64,000 nucleotides of DNA from Bradyrhizobium oligotrophicum S58 (GCF_000344805.1 NC_020453.1:4125001-4189000); one strand, 5' to 3'. Positions 1 through 7,658 are shown, numbered from the stretch's first letter. Notes: generated from the sequence alone by a model not told the origin. Numbers and translations are program-made.

Positions 1-1
1 T

Positions 2-730
2 GCCGGCGCGCCGATGTATCGCGAAGACCAGAAGCGTGCGCTGGCGCGGCTCGGCAAGGTGATCGTGCAGTATTTCGGGCTCGGCGAGGTCACGGGCAAC
101 ATCACGGTGTTGCCGGCCGCGGCGCATGAGGAGGAGGACGGCCCGCAGGCGCGAATTGGGACTTGCGGCTATGAGCGCACCGGCATGCAGGTCTCGATCC
201 AAGACGATGGGGGACGCGAGCTGAAGCCGGGCGAGACCGGTGAGATCTGCGTCATCGGCCCGGCGGTGTTCGCCGGCTACTACGACAATCCCGAGGCCAA
301 TGCGAAGGCGTTCCGCGACGGCTGGTTCCGCACCGGCGATCTCGGCCACATGGACGCGCAGGGCTTCGTCTACATCACCGGCCGCGCCTCGGACATGTAC
401 ATCTCCGGCGGCTCCAACATCTATCCGCGCGAGGTCGAGGAAAAGATCCTGACCCATCCCGACATCGGCGAGGTCGCCGTGCTCGGCGTGCCCGATCCGG
501 TGTGGGGCGAAGTCGGGGTTGCCGTCTGCGTGCCGCGCGAAGGTGCTGTAACGCCGAGCGAGAGCGACATGGCCGGCTATCTCGCGACCAAGCTGCCGCG
601 CTACAAGATGCCGAAGCGCTTCTTCTTCTGGGATGCCCTGCCGAAGTCCGGCTACGGTAAGATCCCCAAACGGCTGGTGCGCGATGAGCTCGAAGCGCGC
701 GGCCTGCTCGATCTCACCAAGCAAGGCTGA
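2..730 (+). CDS. AMP-dependent acyl-CoA synthetase, C-terminal part (5' end outside window)
   Basis: This is the last 242 residues of an ANL-superfamily ligase, which activates a carboxylic acid to acyl-AMP and then to an acyl-CoA in the cytoplasm. The frame is already open at base 2, and the residues before the first Met (AGAPMYRED) are normal internal ligase sequence, so the gene begins upstream. Visible family motifs are the core motif GWFRTGDLGHMD (about residues 109-120 of the fragment), the hinge region YITGRASDMYISGG, and a C-terminal GKIPKRL carrying the catalytic lysine. The substrate cannot be read from this part. The stop is followed after 3 bases by the next gene, so the two are probably cotranscribed. 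Confidence 0.9.
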   Translation, partial: AGAPMYREDQKRALARLGKVIVQYFGLGEVTGNITVLPAAAHEEEDGPQARIGTCGYERTGMQVSIQDDGGRELKPGETGEICVIGPAVFAGYYDNPEANAKAFRDGWFRTGDLGHMDAQGFVYITGRASDMYISGGSNIYPREVEEKILTHPDIGEVAVLGVPDPVWGEVGVAVCVPREGAVTPSESDMAGYLATKLPRYKMPKRFFFWDALPKSGYGKIPKRLVRDELEARGLLDLTKQG

Positions 731-733
731 GGC

Positions 734-1594
734 GTGATGCGATCCATCAAGCAGCCCGGCACGCCGATCGCTGAACGCATCCAATGGGTGGAGGCACGCG
801 GACGCGCTTTCACGTTCATGCTGGAGCAGGGCTTGCCGCTGCTGGAGGCCGCGCGCCGCGGCTTTGCGGCCCAAGGCTTTGCCGGCGGCGTGCTCGACAT
901 CAGAGGCGGCGCGCTCGGCCCCTTCGCCTATGTGATGCCGGCGCTGTCGAAGACGCCGGATCATGCCGCGTTCTACAGCGACACCTATCGTCCGCCTGGC
1001 ATCACGCGGCTGTCGACCGCGACGATGACGCTCGGCGTGCGCGACGGCGCGCCGTTCTTCCATTGCCATGCGCTGTGGACGGAGGAGGGCGGCCGCGCCG
1101 GCGGCGGGCACATCCTGCCGGAGGAGACCATCGTCGCCGAGCCGTTCGAGGTCGCCGCGTTCGGGCTCGATGGCGCGATCTTCACGGCAGAGCCGGACGT
1201 CGAGACCGGCTTCAAGCTGTTCGGCCCGGTGGTGGCCGCAAAGAGCGGCGCCACGACGGATCGCCGCGCCTTCGCGCTGCGGCTGCGGCCGAACCAGGAT
1301 TTCGCCGGCTGCCTCGAGGCGTTCTGCCGTTCCCTTGATATCAGCAGCGCACGCATCCGCGGCGGCGTTGGCTCGACCATCGGCGCACGGTTCGAAGACG
1401 GCATCGTCGTCGAGCCGTTCGCGACCGAGCTAACCATCACTTCGGGAGCGATCGCGCCCGGCGCCGACGGCCTCGAAGCGGTGCTCGACGTCGCGCTGGT
1501 CGACTACACCGGCGCACTCGCCCAGGGCCGCCTCGTCCGCGGCGACAACCCGGTGCTGATGACGATGGAGCTGGTGCTGGAGGTCGTGGCGTAA
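734..1594 (+). CDS. PPC/DUF296-like domain protein, 286 aa
   Basis: Probable cytoplasmic protein with two similar halves. Each half holds a segment resembling the PCC/PPC (DUF296) fold, for example FHCHALWTEEGGRAGGGHIL around residue 112. That fold is known from plant AT-hook proteins and from uncharacterised bacterial proteins with a conserved His pair. It begins 3 bases after the acyl-CoA synthetase stop. GTG at 734 is followed at once by ATG at 737, and either could be the start. The tight linkage suggests a role with the CoA ligase, perhaps in binding or processing its product, but the function is unknown. The family call is by motif only. Confidence 0.7.
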   Translation: MMRSIKQPGTPIAERIQWVEARGRAFTFMLEQGLPLLEAARRGFAAQGFAGGVLDIRGGALGPFAYVMPALSKTPDHAAFYSDTYRPPGITRLSTATMTLGVRDGAPFFHCHALWTEEGGRAGGGHILPEETIVAEPFEVAAFGLDGAIFTAEPDVETGFKLFGPVVAAKSGATTDRRAFALRLRPNQDFAGCLEAFCRSLDISSARIRGGVGSTIGARFEDGIVVEPFATELTITSGAIAPGADGLEAVLDVALVDYTGALAQGRLVRGDNPVLMTMELVLEVVA

Positions 1595-1669
1595 CGCGGT
1601 CGCGGCGGTGGCCGATGCGGCCGCGATGTGCGAGATGTCCCGCGATGTCACTGGAGTTGTGAAGGCGTC

Positions 1670-2434
1670 ATGGCGAGGAAGCAACGCGAGATCCGGCTGC
1701 CGGCACCGTATCTGAAACGGCTGTGGCTCGATCCGGCCAAGATTGCCGATCGCGCCGCCTATCCGTTCTGCCTGCCGTTCCTGCAGGACGAATTCGAGCT
1801 GAGCTTCACGAGCGCGATCACCATTATCGTTGGCGAGAACGGCACCGGCAAGTCGACCCTGCTCGAAGGCATCGCGGCGCTGGCCGGCTATGACGAAGCC
1901 GGCGGCGGCAAGGGCTATAGGCCGGTCGATCATGGTCGTGCGGTCGAGCGCATGGGCGGTGCGCTCGGCGCCGCGTTCCGCGCGAGCTGGCTGCCCAGGA
2001 TCACGCAGGGCTGGTTCTTCCGCGCTGAGAGTTTCTTTTCTATCGCGCGTTATCTCGACGAGGCTGCGTTGGACGTCGGCGGGCCACCGCCCGACTTCCT
2101 GTCGCATTCCCACGGCGAGGGTTTTTTGCGCTTCTTCGAGGAACGCTGCCAGCGCCAGGGCATCTACATCTTCGACGAGCCGGAATCGGCACTGTCGCCG
2201 GCGCGGCAGATCGAGTTCCTCAAGCTGATGCGGCGCATGGATGACTCCAGCCATTGCCAGGTGCTGATGGCGACGCATTCGCCGGTGCTGATGGCCTATC
2301 CCGGCGCGACGCTGCTGCGCCTGACGAAATACGGGTTGGAGCCGGTCCGTGTGCAGGACACCGATCATTTCAAGGCCATGCGCGAGTTCTGCAATGATCC
2401 GGATGGGTTCGTGCAGGCGGTGTTCGCGGAGTGA
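1670..2434 (+). CDS. Orphan AAA/ABC-type ATPase, 254 aa
   Basis: Single-domain P-loop ATPase. Walker A is GENGTGKST (about residues 48-56 from the ATG), Walker B is IYIFDEPESALS, and the H-loop is MATHSPVL. The ABC-type signature is degenerate (LSHSHGEGFLRFF). The domain is of the AAA_15/AAA_21 type, related to the RecF/SMC-like ATPases often seen as stand-alone proteins, and has no membrane segment. An in-frame GTG at 1628 would add 14 residues, but ATG 1670 is preferred because GAAGG lies just upstream and the family starts near the MARKQREIRLP segment. There is no transporter permease nearby, so an import/export role is unlikely. Its partner and substrate are unknown. Confidence 0.8.
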   Translation: MARKQREIRLPAPYLKRLWLDPAKIADRAAYPFCLPFLQDEFELSFTSAITIIVGENGTGKSTLLEGIAALAGYDEAGGGKGYRPVDHGRAVERMGGALGAAFRASWLPRITQGWFFRAESFFSIARYLDEAALDVGGPPPDFLSHSHGEGFLRFFEERCQRQGIYIFDEPESALSPARQIEFLKLMRRMDDSSHCQVLMATHSPVLMAYPGATLLRLTKYGLEPVRVQDTDHFKAMREFCNDPDGFVQAVFAE

Positions 2435-2463
2435 GGGGCTCTCGCTCGCCATGACAACAACAG

Positions 2464-2562
2464 CTGTCATCGCCCGGCTTGACCGGGCGATCCAGTATTC
2501 CAGAGGCCGTCATTGTTGACCGATGGGCCGCGGCGTATTGGATCGCCCGGTTCGCGCACGTT
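2464..2562. repeat. Inverted repeat, CGCCCGG / GGATCGCCCGG type
   Basis: The left arm contains TCGCCCGGCTTGACCGGGCG followed by ATCCAGTATTC. The right arm contains GTATTGGATCGCCCGGTTCG. The element lies about 30 bases after the ATPase stop, as expected for the palindromic intergenic repeats of Bradyrhizobium-like genomes. The boundaries are approximate. Confidence 0.5.
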
Positions 2563-3008
2563 ATCGCCGTCCCGCGGCGCATGTTGCGTCCGGGCTTTGC
2601 ATCAATTCCCGGGCATTCCCCGCGCGATGGTTCTCACGCTTATCTCGCGCTCCCAGGTGCACCGGGCTTGTTGGCCACCGTCATCCGCGCGATGCGTGGG
2701 CATCGCCGCGAAGTTAGCGCCAGCGTCGGGGCGCCAGGACCACGCGTCTTCACGTCCGCAAGCTGCCGTTCGTCGGCGAGCCCGAAGGCCCGCTGCAGCA
2801 CGCCCGCGGCCACCGCATCCCGGCGCGACGTCTCGTGACGATCGCGAAGCGCCCCTCTCGCGAGGCGGGATGGCGTCAGACAATCGCGAATTCCGAAAAA
2901 TAGAAAGCGAATTATCTTTATCGAAAGGACTGGAGAGGCCAAATCAGCTTGATGATCTTGACGACATCGGCCGTTCGGCGCCGGCGATTTCGCCGCGCAT
3001 GCCGCTGC

Positions 3009-3144
3009 CGTAGGGTGGGCAAAGCGACGCCGTGAGGCGGCGCGTGCCCACCATAAGCGCCGCTGGGTGGGGACGGTGGGCACGGCGCGTGCAAGAGCAT
3101 GCCCGCTGGGATCGACCGTCGGCGCGCCTTTGCCCACCCTACGG
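3009..3144. repeat. Family C palindromic repeat, long copy
   Basis: The outer arms are CCGTAGGGTGGGCAAAG (from 3009) and CTTTGCCCACCCTACGG (to 3144), perfect inverted repeats. Inside are GGCGGCGCGTGCCCACC and a partial inverted copy, GGTGGGCACGGCGCGTGC. A shorter copy is at 6867-6913. It lies upstream of the DUF2171 gene. Confidence 0.75.
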
Positions 3145-3229
3145 CTCCGCCCGCACGGCCACGGTGCGGAACACATCTCCCGTCCGCCGGTTGATGCAGC
3201 TTCCACTTCAGCCACGGAGGACTCTCGCC

Positions 3230-3463
3230 ATGCAGGACATCAGGGAACACATGGAGATCATCGGCGCCGACGGCGTGCATGTCGGCACCGTCGACCGCGT
3301 CGACGGCAACCGCATCAAGCTGACCAGGAAGGACAGCGGCGAGGGCAGCCACAAGGGCCATCACCATTTCATCGACAAGAGCCTCGTCGCCGAAGTTGAA
3401 GGCGACAAGGTACGGCTGTCGGCGGTGGGCGCCGTCGCGGTGACTATGGAGCAGGAGAAGTAA
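3230..3463 (+). CDS. DUF2171 domain protein, 77 aa
   Basis: Small soluble protein matching DUF2171 (PRC-barrel-like) proteins. The core runs HMEIIGADGVHVGTVDRVDG, then a conserved IKLTRKDS and a His-rich HKGHHHFIDKSLV segment. The start is ATG 3230, preceded by ACGGAGGA at good spacing. The longer open frame upstream runs through a family C repeat and is not coding. Proteins of this family are stress-associated in some bacteria, but no biochemical role is established. Family A and B repeats follow the stop directly. Confidence 0.8.
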   Translation: MQDIREHMEIIGADGVHVGTVDRVDGNRIKLTRKDSGEGSHKGHHHFIDKSLVAEVEGDKVRLSAVGAVAVTMEQEK

Positions 3464-3481
3464 TAGGGCCACCAATGCCTC

Positions 3482-3564
3482 CGTCATTGCGAGCGCAGCG
3501 AAGCAATCCAGGGCCCAGCAGGGACTCTGGATTGCTTCGCTGCGCCGCCGCGCTCGCAATGACG
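3482..3564. repeat. Family A palindromic repeat, copy 1
   Basis: The arms are CGTCATTGCGAGCGCAGCGA and, at the other end, CGCTCGCAATGACG. The inner stem is AAGCAATCCAG / CTGGATTGCTT. Copies also lie at 4940-5019 and 26600-26681. This copy follows the DUF2171 stop by 18 bases. Confidence 0.9.
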
Positions 3565-3590
3565 ATGAATGATGACGTGGGCCCGAGACC

Positions 3591-3672
3591 GTAACCCGGA
3601 TGAGCGAAGCGATATCCGGGCTCCCATGGCCACGGTGATGAACCCGGATATCGCTCTGCTCATCCGGCCTAC
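3591..3672. repeat. Family B palindromic repeat, copy 1
   Basis: The arms are CCCGGATGAGCGAAGCGATA and its inverted partner near GCTCATCCGGCCTAC. The asymmetric right-hand segment TGATGAACCCGGAT sets its orientation. Other copies are at 5034-5117 and 7722-7805, all in the same orientation. Confidence 0.9.
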
Positions 3673-3709
3673 AAGAGGGAGCGCCGCTGAGTCCGGGCCG
3701 TAAACGCGG

Positions 3710-4021
3710 TTACTCCGCGTATCCCAAGATCGTCTTCAACAATTTCGGGAACCGCGCGTTGAGGTCGGCCTCGCGCACGACGTTGCGGTGTTCGACGCCT
3801 TTTTTCGAGGTCTGGATCAGGCCGGCTTCGCGCAGGATCCGGAAATGGTTCGACAGCGTCGATTTCGCCATGCCGGGGCAGGGCGCGGCCTCGGTGCAGG
3901 ACATGCAGTCGTTCTGCTGCATCAGGCTCTTGACGATGCGCAGCCGCATCGGGTCGGCGAGCGCTGCCAGCACGCCCGCCAACGTGATGTCCTCCCGCGA
4001 CGGGTGAAAGAGTTGCGCCAT
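3710..4021 (-). CDS. ArsR-family winged-helix regulator, 103 aa
   Basis: Small DNA-binding repressor of the ArsR/SmtB type. The winged-helix fold covers almost the whole protein, with LADPMRLRIVKSL (helices 2-3), the recognition helix in AKSTLSNHFRILREAGLI, and a wing ending EHRNVV. Three cysteines (C39, C42, C48) lie just before the recognition helix, in CMSCTEAAPCPG, and could sense a thiol-reactive signal or a metal; this is inference. It is divergent from an SDR gene, with a 33-bp palindrome in the 88-bp gap, so it very probably represses both itself and the SDR gene. Confidence 0.9.
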   Translation of the reverse strand: MAQLFHPSREDITLAGVLAALADPMRLRIVKSLMQQNDCMSCTEAAPCPGMAKSTLSNHFRILREAGLIQTSKKGVEHRNVVREADLNARFPKLLKTILGYAE

Positions 4022-4051
4022 GAAAAATCATATAGCGACGGACTTGCGCTC

Positions 4052-4084
4052 GTTCAATAGTTCACTAGTTCTGAACCATTGAAC
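4052..4084. promoter_or_regulatory. Palindromic operator between arsR-type gene and SDR gene
   Basis: Near-perfect dyad. The outer arms are GTTCAAT (4052-4058) and ATTGAAC (4078-4084), the inner arms GTTCA (4060-4064) and TGAAC (4072-4076), and the spacer CTAGTTC. It is centred at 4068, about 30 bases from the ArsR start and 25 bases from the SDR start, so one bound dimer could cover both promoters. Confidence 0.75.
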
Positions 4085-4109
4085 AGCGCCGCGGCGCAGG
4101 GAGAACAAG

Positions 4110-4862
4110 ATGACGAAGAGGCTCGAAGGCAAGGTGGCGCTGGTGACCGGCGCATCCAAGGGGATCGGCGCCGAGATCGCCGCAAGACTTGCCGCGGAAG
4201 GCGCCGCAGTCGCCGTCAACTACAGTTCCAGCCGGGAGGGCGCCGACCGCGTCGTGGCCGTGATCACCGGCAAGGGCGGCAAGGCGGTCGCCGTGCACGG
4301 CAACCTCGCCAATCCCGGTGACGTCAAGACCGTCGTCGCCGAGACCGTGAAGGCGCTGGGACCGATCGACATCCTCGTCAACAATGCCGGCGTCTATGAC
4401 TTCGCGCCGCTCGACGGCATCACGCCGGAGCACTTCCACCGGCAGTTCGACGTCAACGTGCTCGGCCTGCTCTTGGCCTCGCAGGAAGCCGCGCGGCATT
4501 TCAATCCCGCCGGCGGCAGCATCGTCAACATCTCCTCCGGCGTATCGACCCTGACGCCCCCGAACACCGCCGTGTACACCGCGACCAAGGCCGCGGTCGA
4601 CGCCATCTCGTCGGTGCTGTCGAAGGAGCTGGCGCCGCGCAAGATCCGCGTCAACACCGTCAATCCCGGCATGATCGTGACCGAAGGCGTCGTCGCCGCC
4701 GGCCTGCACGAAGGCGACATGCGCAACTGGATCGAGACGACCACGCCGCTGGCGCGCGTCGGCAAGGCCGAGGAGATCGCCGCCGCCGTCGCGTTCTTTG
4801 CGTCGGAGGATGCGTCCTACGTCACCGGCGAAACGCTGCATGTGACCGGCGGCCTGCGCTGA
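4110..4862 (+). CDS. SDR-family oxidoreductase, 250 aa
   Basis: Classical short-chain dehydrogenase/reductase with an NAD(P) Rossmann fold. The cofactor motif is TGASKGIG (residues 14-21), followed by NNAG, the catalytic Ser in NISSG, and YTATK with the Tyr and Lys; all catalytic residues are present. It resembles 3-oxoacyl-ACP reductase-like enzymes, but the substrate is not readable. A good Shine-Dalgarno (GGAGAACA) precedes ATG 4110. Divergent control by the neighbouring ArsR protein suggests an inducible stress or detoxification reductase (inference). Confidence 0.9.
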   Translation: MTKRLEGKVALVTGASKGIGAEIAARLAAEGAAVAVNYSSSREGADRVVAVITGKGGKAVAVHGNLANPGDVKTVVAETVKALGPIDILVNNAGVYDFAPLDGITPEHFHRQFDVNVLGLLLASQEAARHFNPAGGSIVNISSGVSTLTPPNTAVYTATKAAVDAISSVLSKELAPRKIRVNTVNPGMIVTEGVVAAGLHEGDMRNWIETTTPLARVGKAEEIAAAVAFFASEDASYVTGETLHVTGGLR

Positions 4863-4939
4863 GCGACGCCGCCGTTCGCCAGGGACGGGCGCCAATCCCG
4901 GCCCTGGCGAACGGAGAGTCGTTGCCCCCGCTATTTCCC

Positions 4940-5019
4940 CGTCATTGCGAGCGCAGCGAAGCAATCCAGGCTGTCTCCGCGGTGGGATTCTGGATTGCTT
5001 CGCTGCGCTCGCAATGACG
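4940..5019. repeat. Family A palindromic repeat, copy 2
   Basis: The arms CGTCATTGCGAGCGCAGCGA and TCGCTGCGCTCGCAATGACG are perfectly inverted. The inner stem is AAGCAATCCAG / CTGGATTGCTT and the loop differs from copy 1. It is followed after 14 bases by family B copy 2, the same A-B order as at 3482-3672. Confidence 0.9.
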
Positions 5020-5033
5020 ACGAGGCGGTGATC

Positions 5034-5117
5034 GTAGCCCGGATGAGCGAAGCGATATCCGGGATCTTCACCGGCGCCAGTGATGAACCCGGATGTCGCT
5101 GCGCTCATCCGGGCTAC
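5034..5117. repeat. Family B palindromic repeat, copy 2
   Basis: Starts GTAGCCCGGATGAGCGAAGC and ends GCGCTCATCCGGGCTAC. It contains the family hallmark TGATGAACCCGGAT right of centre and has the same orientation as copies 1 and 3. Confidence 0.9.
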
Positions 5118-5305
5118 GCGCTGCAATGACGATCTTAAGCAACTATAGGTTGATTAATTATCTGATCTAGGATCAAATCGGGCGTGCCGAATCCGCGATG
5201 CGGGCATCACGGACGAGATCAGCGTTTCCACCTGCCTCGGACACATGGCGTTTTGCCATGGCGCAGTCCTGGCCGGCTGAATTTCAAATCACCAAGGAGT
5301 TTCTC

Positions 5306-6847
5306 ATGCGCATTGGCTTTGCATTGTCGACCATGTCTGTTGTTGCCGCGTCAGCGGCCCTCGGCTGGGGCTTGACCACGCCGCGCCCTGCGCGGGCGTT
5401 TCTGGAGGACATCTGCGTCCAGCGCGCCGGGGAGGGCCTGCGGAATTGCCTCGCGCCGGCGAGCGCCTGCAAGGATCCGACGGAGGCGCTCAACCGGGGC
5501 TGCCTGCTCGAGGCGGTGCAGTTCGCCGTCATCCCGCCCGGCCGCAGCATGGTCCATGCCGACTCGACCTATTTCATCGCCCAGGCGCTCGGCTATCGCG
5601 CCGACGTCGCCTATTGGATCGCCGCCTACAACGAGAACTCCGACTACGCGCAATATGCGCCGATCGATCAGTGCGGCGTGCAGGCGACATCGACCAATTC
5701 CGGCGCCAGCTACATCACCGCCAAGTTCAACGGTTTCCAGCGCACCAACAACACCACCGACGGACCGCTGTACCATTATCTGCTGAACTTCTCGCCGAAC
5801 GGGCAGGGCACCGATGTGCATGGCGCCAGCGGGGTGCAGGCGGTGTATCCGTTCCATTATCCGCCGCCGGGCTATCCCATCACCATCGACAGCGTCTATC
5901 AGGGGACGCTGTACGACCTCAGGCAATGGGCCATGAAGCCCGATGACACCCCGGGCCTGTTGTGCACCGCCGGATACACCGTGCCGAACGGCTCCTCGAA
6001 TTTCAGCGGCCCGAAATGCCTGGCGGGAGCCTCGATCAGCGGCAACGTGCCGCTCTTGGAAAACTACGCCATCGGGCCGGCCATCAACGTGACCTCGGGG
6101 CCGAAGATTCTCGACAACAGCAATGGCAACGTCGACTACACCCAGCTGAAGTCCTGGCTGGACGACAAGAGCAAGACCACCGGCGTGCTGTTCGACGATC
6201 CCAGGAAGCCGCCGGTGCCGGTGCAGATCGCCAGGATCGGACTCTATCTGCACTCGCTGCAGGATGCCTCCTCGCACGGCACCTTCTGCGGCGACGACGC
6301 GCCGTCGCCCCCGGGCGGCTCGGACGTCGGCAGCTACATGGCCATGAGCTCCGGCAGCATCAAGCTCAGCTTCGGCACCTATTGCGCCACCGGCCCGCAT
6401 CTGGCGAGCCACGTCCAGGAGACCGGCACCGGCGACGTCAGCCTGCCGCTGCGCGACTACGTGGCGCTGAACAACACGGTCGACGAGCTGATCCTGTTCG
6501 GCAACAACGTGGCCAAGCCGCGCGGCTGGATCGTCAACCCCAGCCTGCTGCCGCCTGATGTCGTCGGGGCCAAGAGCGCCGCCGGCGACAGCGCCGCCGA
6601 CCTGCAATCGCGCCTCGTCGGCCGCATCGTGCAGGGCCAGCAATGGTCCCGCGCCGAGGTCTACGCTTCCGGTGTCGTGACGCTACCGCTGCAGCGTACC
6701 GACGCCCAGGACCGCCTCAACACCATGAACGCCGCGCTCGGCGCCTATTCGAAGCGGTTGATGGCGGCCAACCCCAAGCTCACCCCGCTGCGCCCGATGC
6801 CGGGGAATTCGTTTGCTCCGGGCGATAAGTCGGTGTGTTTCAAATAG
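5306..6847 (+). CDS. Secreted protein, possible zinc-dependent hydrolase fold, 513 aa
   Basis: Exported protein with a Sec signal peptide: a hydrophobic stretch at residues 5-22 and a likely cleavage after ARA at 29-31. ATG 5306 has a good AAGGAG at 5294, so the longer upstream frame is not used. Two motif blocks resemble the metal ligands of the zinc phospholipase C/S1-P1 nuclease and DUF6765-like fold. They are H84-x-D86 with a helix ending IAAYNENSDY, and LYLHSLQDASSHGTF with H316, D320 and H324. Eight or more cysteines suggest periplasmic disulfides. I do not recognise a named family, and the substrate is unknown. A family C hairpin lies just past the stop. Confidence 0.55.
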   Translation: MRIGFALSTMSVVAASAALGWGLTTPRPARAFLEDICVQRAGEGLRNCLAPASACKDPTEALNRGCLLEAVQFAVIPPGRSMVHADSTYFIAQALGYRADVAYWIAAYNENSDYAQYAPIDQCGVQATSTNSGASYITAKFNGFQRTNNTTDGPLYHYLLNFSPNGQGTDVHGASGVQAVYPFHYPPPGYPITIDSVYQGTLYDLRQWAMKPDDTPGLLCTAGYTVPNGSSNFSGPKCLAGASISGNVPLLENYAIGPAINVTSGPKILDNSNGNVDYTQLKSWLDDKSKTTGVLFDDPRKPPVPVQIARIGLYLHSLQDASSHGTFCGDDAPSPPGGSDVGSYMAMSSGSIKLSFGTYCATGPHLASHVQETGTGDVSLPLRDYVALNNTVDELILFGNNVAKPRGWIVNPSLLPPDVVGAKSAAGDSAADLQSRLVGRIVQGQQWSRAEVYASGVVTLPLQRTDAQDRLNTMNAALGAYSKRLMAANPKLTPLRPMPGNSFAPGDKSVCFK

Positions 6848-6866
6848 TCGGCTGTCAACGAACTGC

Positions 6867-6913
6867 GGTAGGGTGGGCAAAGCGCCGCCATCAGGCGGCG
6901 CGTGCCCACCATT
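6867..6913. repeat. Family C palindromic repeat, short copy
   Basis: Contains GGTAGGGTGGGCAAAGCG and a GCCGCC-ATCA-GGCGGC stem, ending GCGTGCCCACC. It lies 20 bases past the secreted-protein stop and could form a stem-loop in the 3' UTR. A related long copy is at 3009-3144. Confidence 0.75.
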
Positions 6914-7034
6914 GCCGCCTCCCGAGACGCGGTTGTCACGGTGCGACGCGGCGGCTGAGCCGCCGTGCCATTGTTTGGGACGGTGATAACGGCTAAACGC
7001 GCCGCATCGGACGAACCTGATCCCGGAGAGCACC

Positions 7035-7163
7035 ATGGCCAACGAAAAAGGCCCGAACATCAAGAAGAAAGCCAAGTGCAAGAATTGCGAAGGCAAGGGC
7101 TTGGTCAAGAAGGGCGACAAGGTGTTGAAATGCCAGCGCTGCCACGGGACAGGACTGCGCTAG
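7035..7163 (+). CDS. Small DnaJ-like zinc-finger protein, 42 aa
   Basis: A 42-residue basic protein, mostly one CxxCxGxG pair: CKNCEGKGLV and CQRCHGTGLR, separated by a Lys-rich linker. This matches half of a DnaJ central zinc finger and should bind one zinc ion. ATG 7035 is preceded by GGAGAG at proper spacing and the frame ends TAG at 7161. Such free-standing zinc ribbons occur widely in rhizobia with no assigned role. It could bind RNA or act as a chaperone accessory (inference). Confidence 0.75.
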   Translation: MANEKGPNIKKKAKCKNCEGKGLVKKGDKVLKCQRCHGTGLR

Positions 7164-7343
7164 ACCAAGGCGCGCGTGGCGCCGGCTCACGCGCGGGCGA
7201 AACGTCGATGATAACCGCCGATGAACGAGCCCGTACAGTAAAGTGCACTGTCGCCGTAATTCCGTCCGTAACTCACAGCGCGACGAGATCGTGCGGGCGC
7301 TGATCCCAAGTTACGTACGCTCATCATCTGACTGGAAGGTCGC

Positions 7344-7658
7344 ATGGAACATGCCGTCATTGCGCACATCCCGCTGAGAGAAGGCTCCTTCGGGTCGGAG
7401 CGCGAATGCGCTGAAATCGCCGATCTGGCAGCTCGGCTTCAGCAGGCGATCGACCATCAAGGCGTGGGCGAGTTCGACGGCGATGAATTCGGCGGGGGAC
7501 GCTGCGTGCTTTACATGTACGGTCCCGACGCGGATCGGCTGTTCGGTGTCATCGCTCCGATCTTGAAGGCTGCTCCCTCGGCGCGTGGCGGCTTTGTGGT
7601 CAAGCGATACGGGGATGCGAAAGACCCCGAAGCGGTCGAGGTCAGGGTCGATCTGTGA
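7344..7658 (+). CDS. Conserved hypothetical protein, 104 aa
   Basis: Soluble acidic protein of unknown function. The centre VGEFDGDEFGGGRCVLYMYG followed by PDADRLF, and the end GGFVVKRYGD, look like a conserved small family in which GEFDGxEFG and the YGPDAD turn are the signature. No signal peptide or membrane segment is seen. ATG 7344 is preceded by GGAAGG. A family B repeat begins 63 bases after its stop. I cannot assign a function. Confidence 0.7.
   Translation: MEHAVIAHIPLREGSFGSERECAEIADLAARLQQAIDHQGVGEFDGDEFGGGRCVLYMYGPDADRLFGVIAPILKAAPSARGGFVVKRYGDAKDPEAVEVRVDL

Larger units (their letters stand above)
2435..3229. other. Gene-free region with degenerate repeat sequence
   Basis: No convincing gene is seen in these 795 bases. 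The left part (about 2464-2562) is an inverted repeat whose arms carry the motif CGCCCGG...GGATCGCCCGG. The middle (about 2640-2880) looks like decayed dispersed-repeat sequence: its open frames are short, overlap on both strands and lack ribosome sites. The right part (3009-3144) is a family C repeat, described separately. A DUF2171 gene starts at 3230. Confidence 0.5.
4863..5305. other. Gene-free region with A-B repeat pair
   Basis: This holds family A copy 2 (4940-5019) and family B copy 2 (5034-5117). They are followed by an AT-richer stretch at 5130-5175, which may carry the promoter of the secreted-protein gene at 5306. No gene is supported. Confidence 0.6.

Noticed and set aside
2640..3215. 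A 191-codon minus-strand frame
   Set aside because: It runs across a family C repeat and degenerate repeat sequence, has no ribosome site and no conserved domain.
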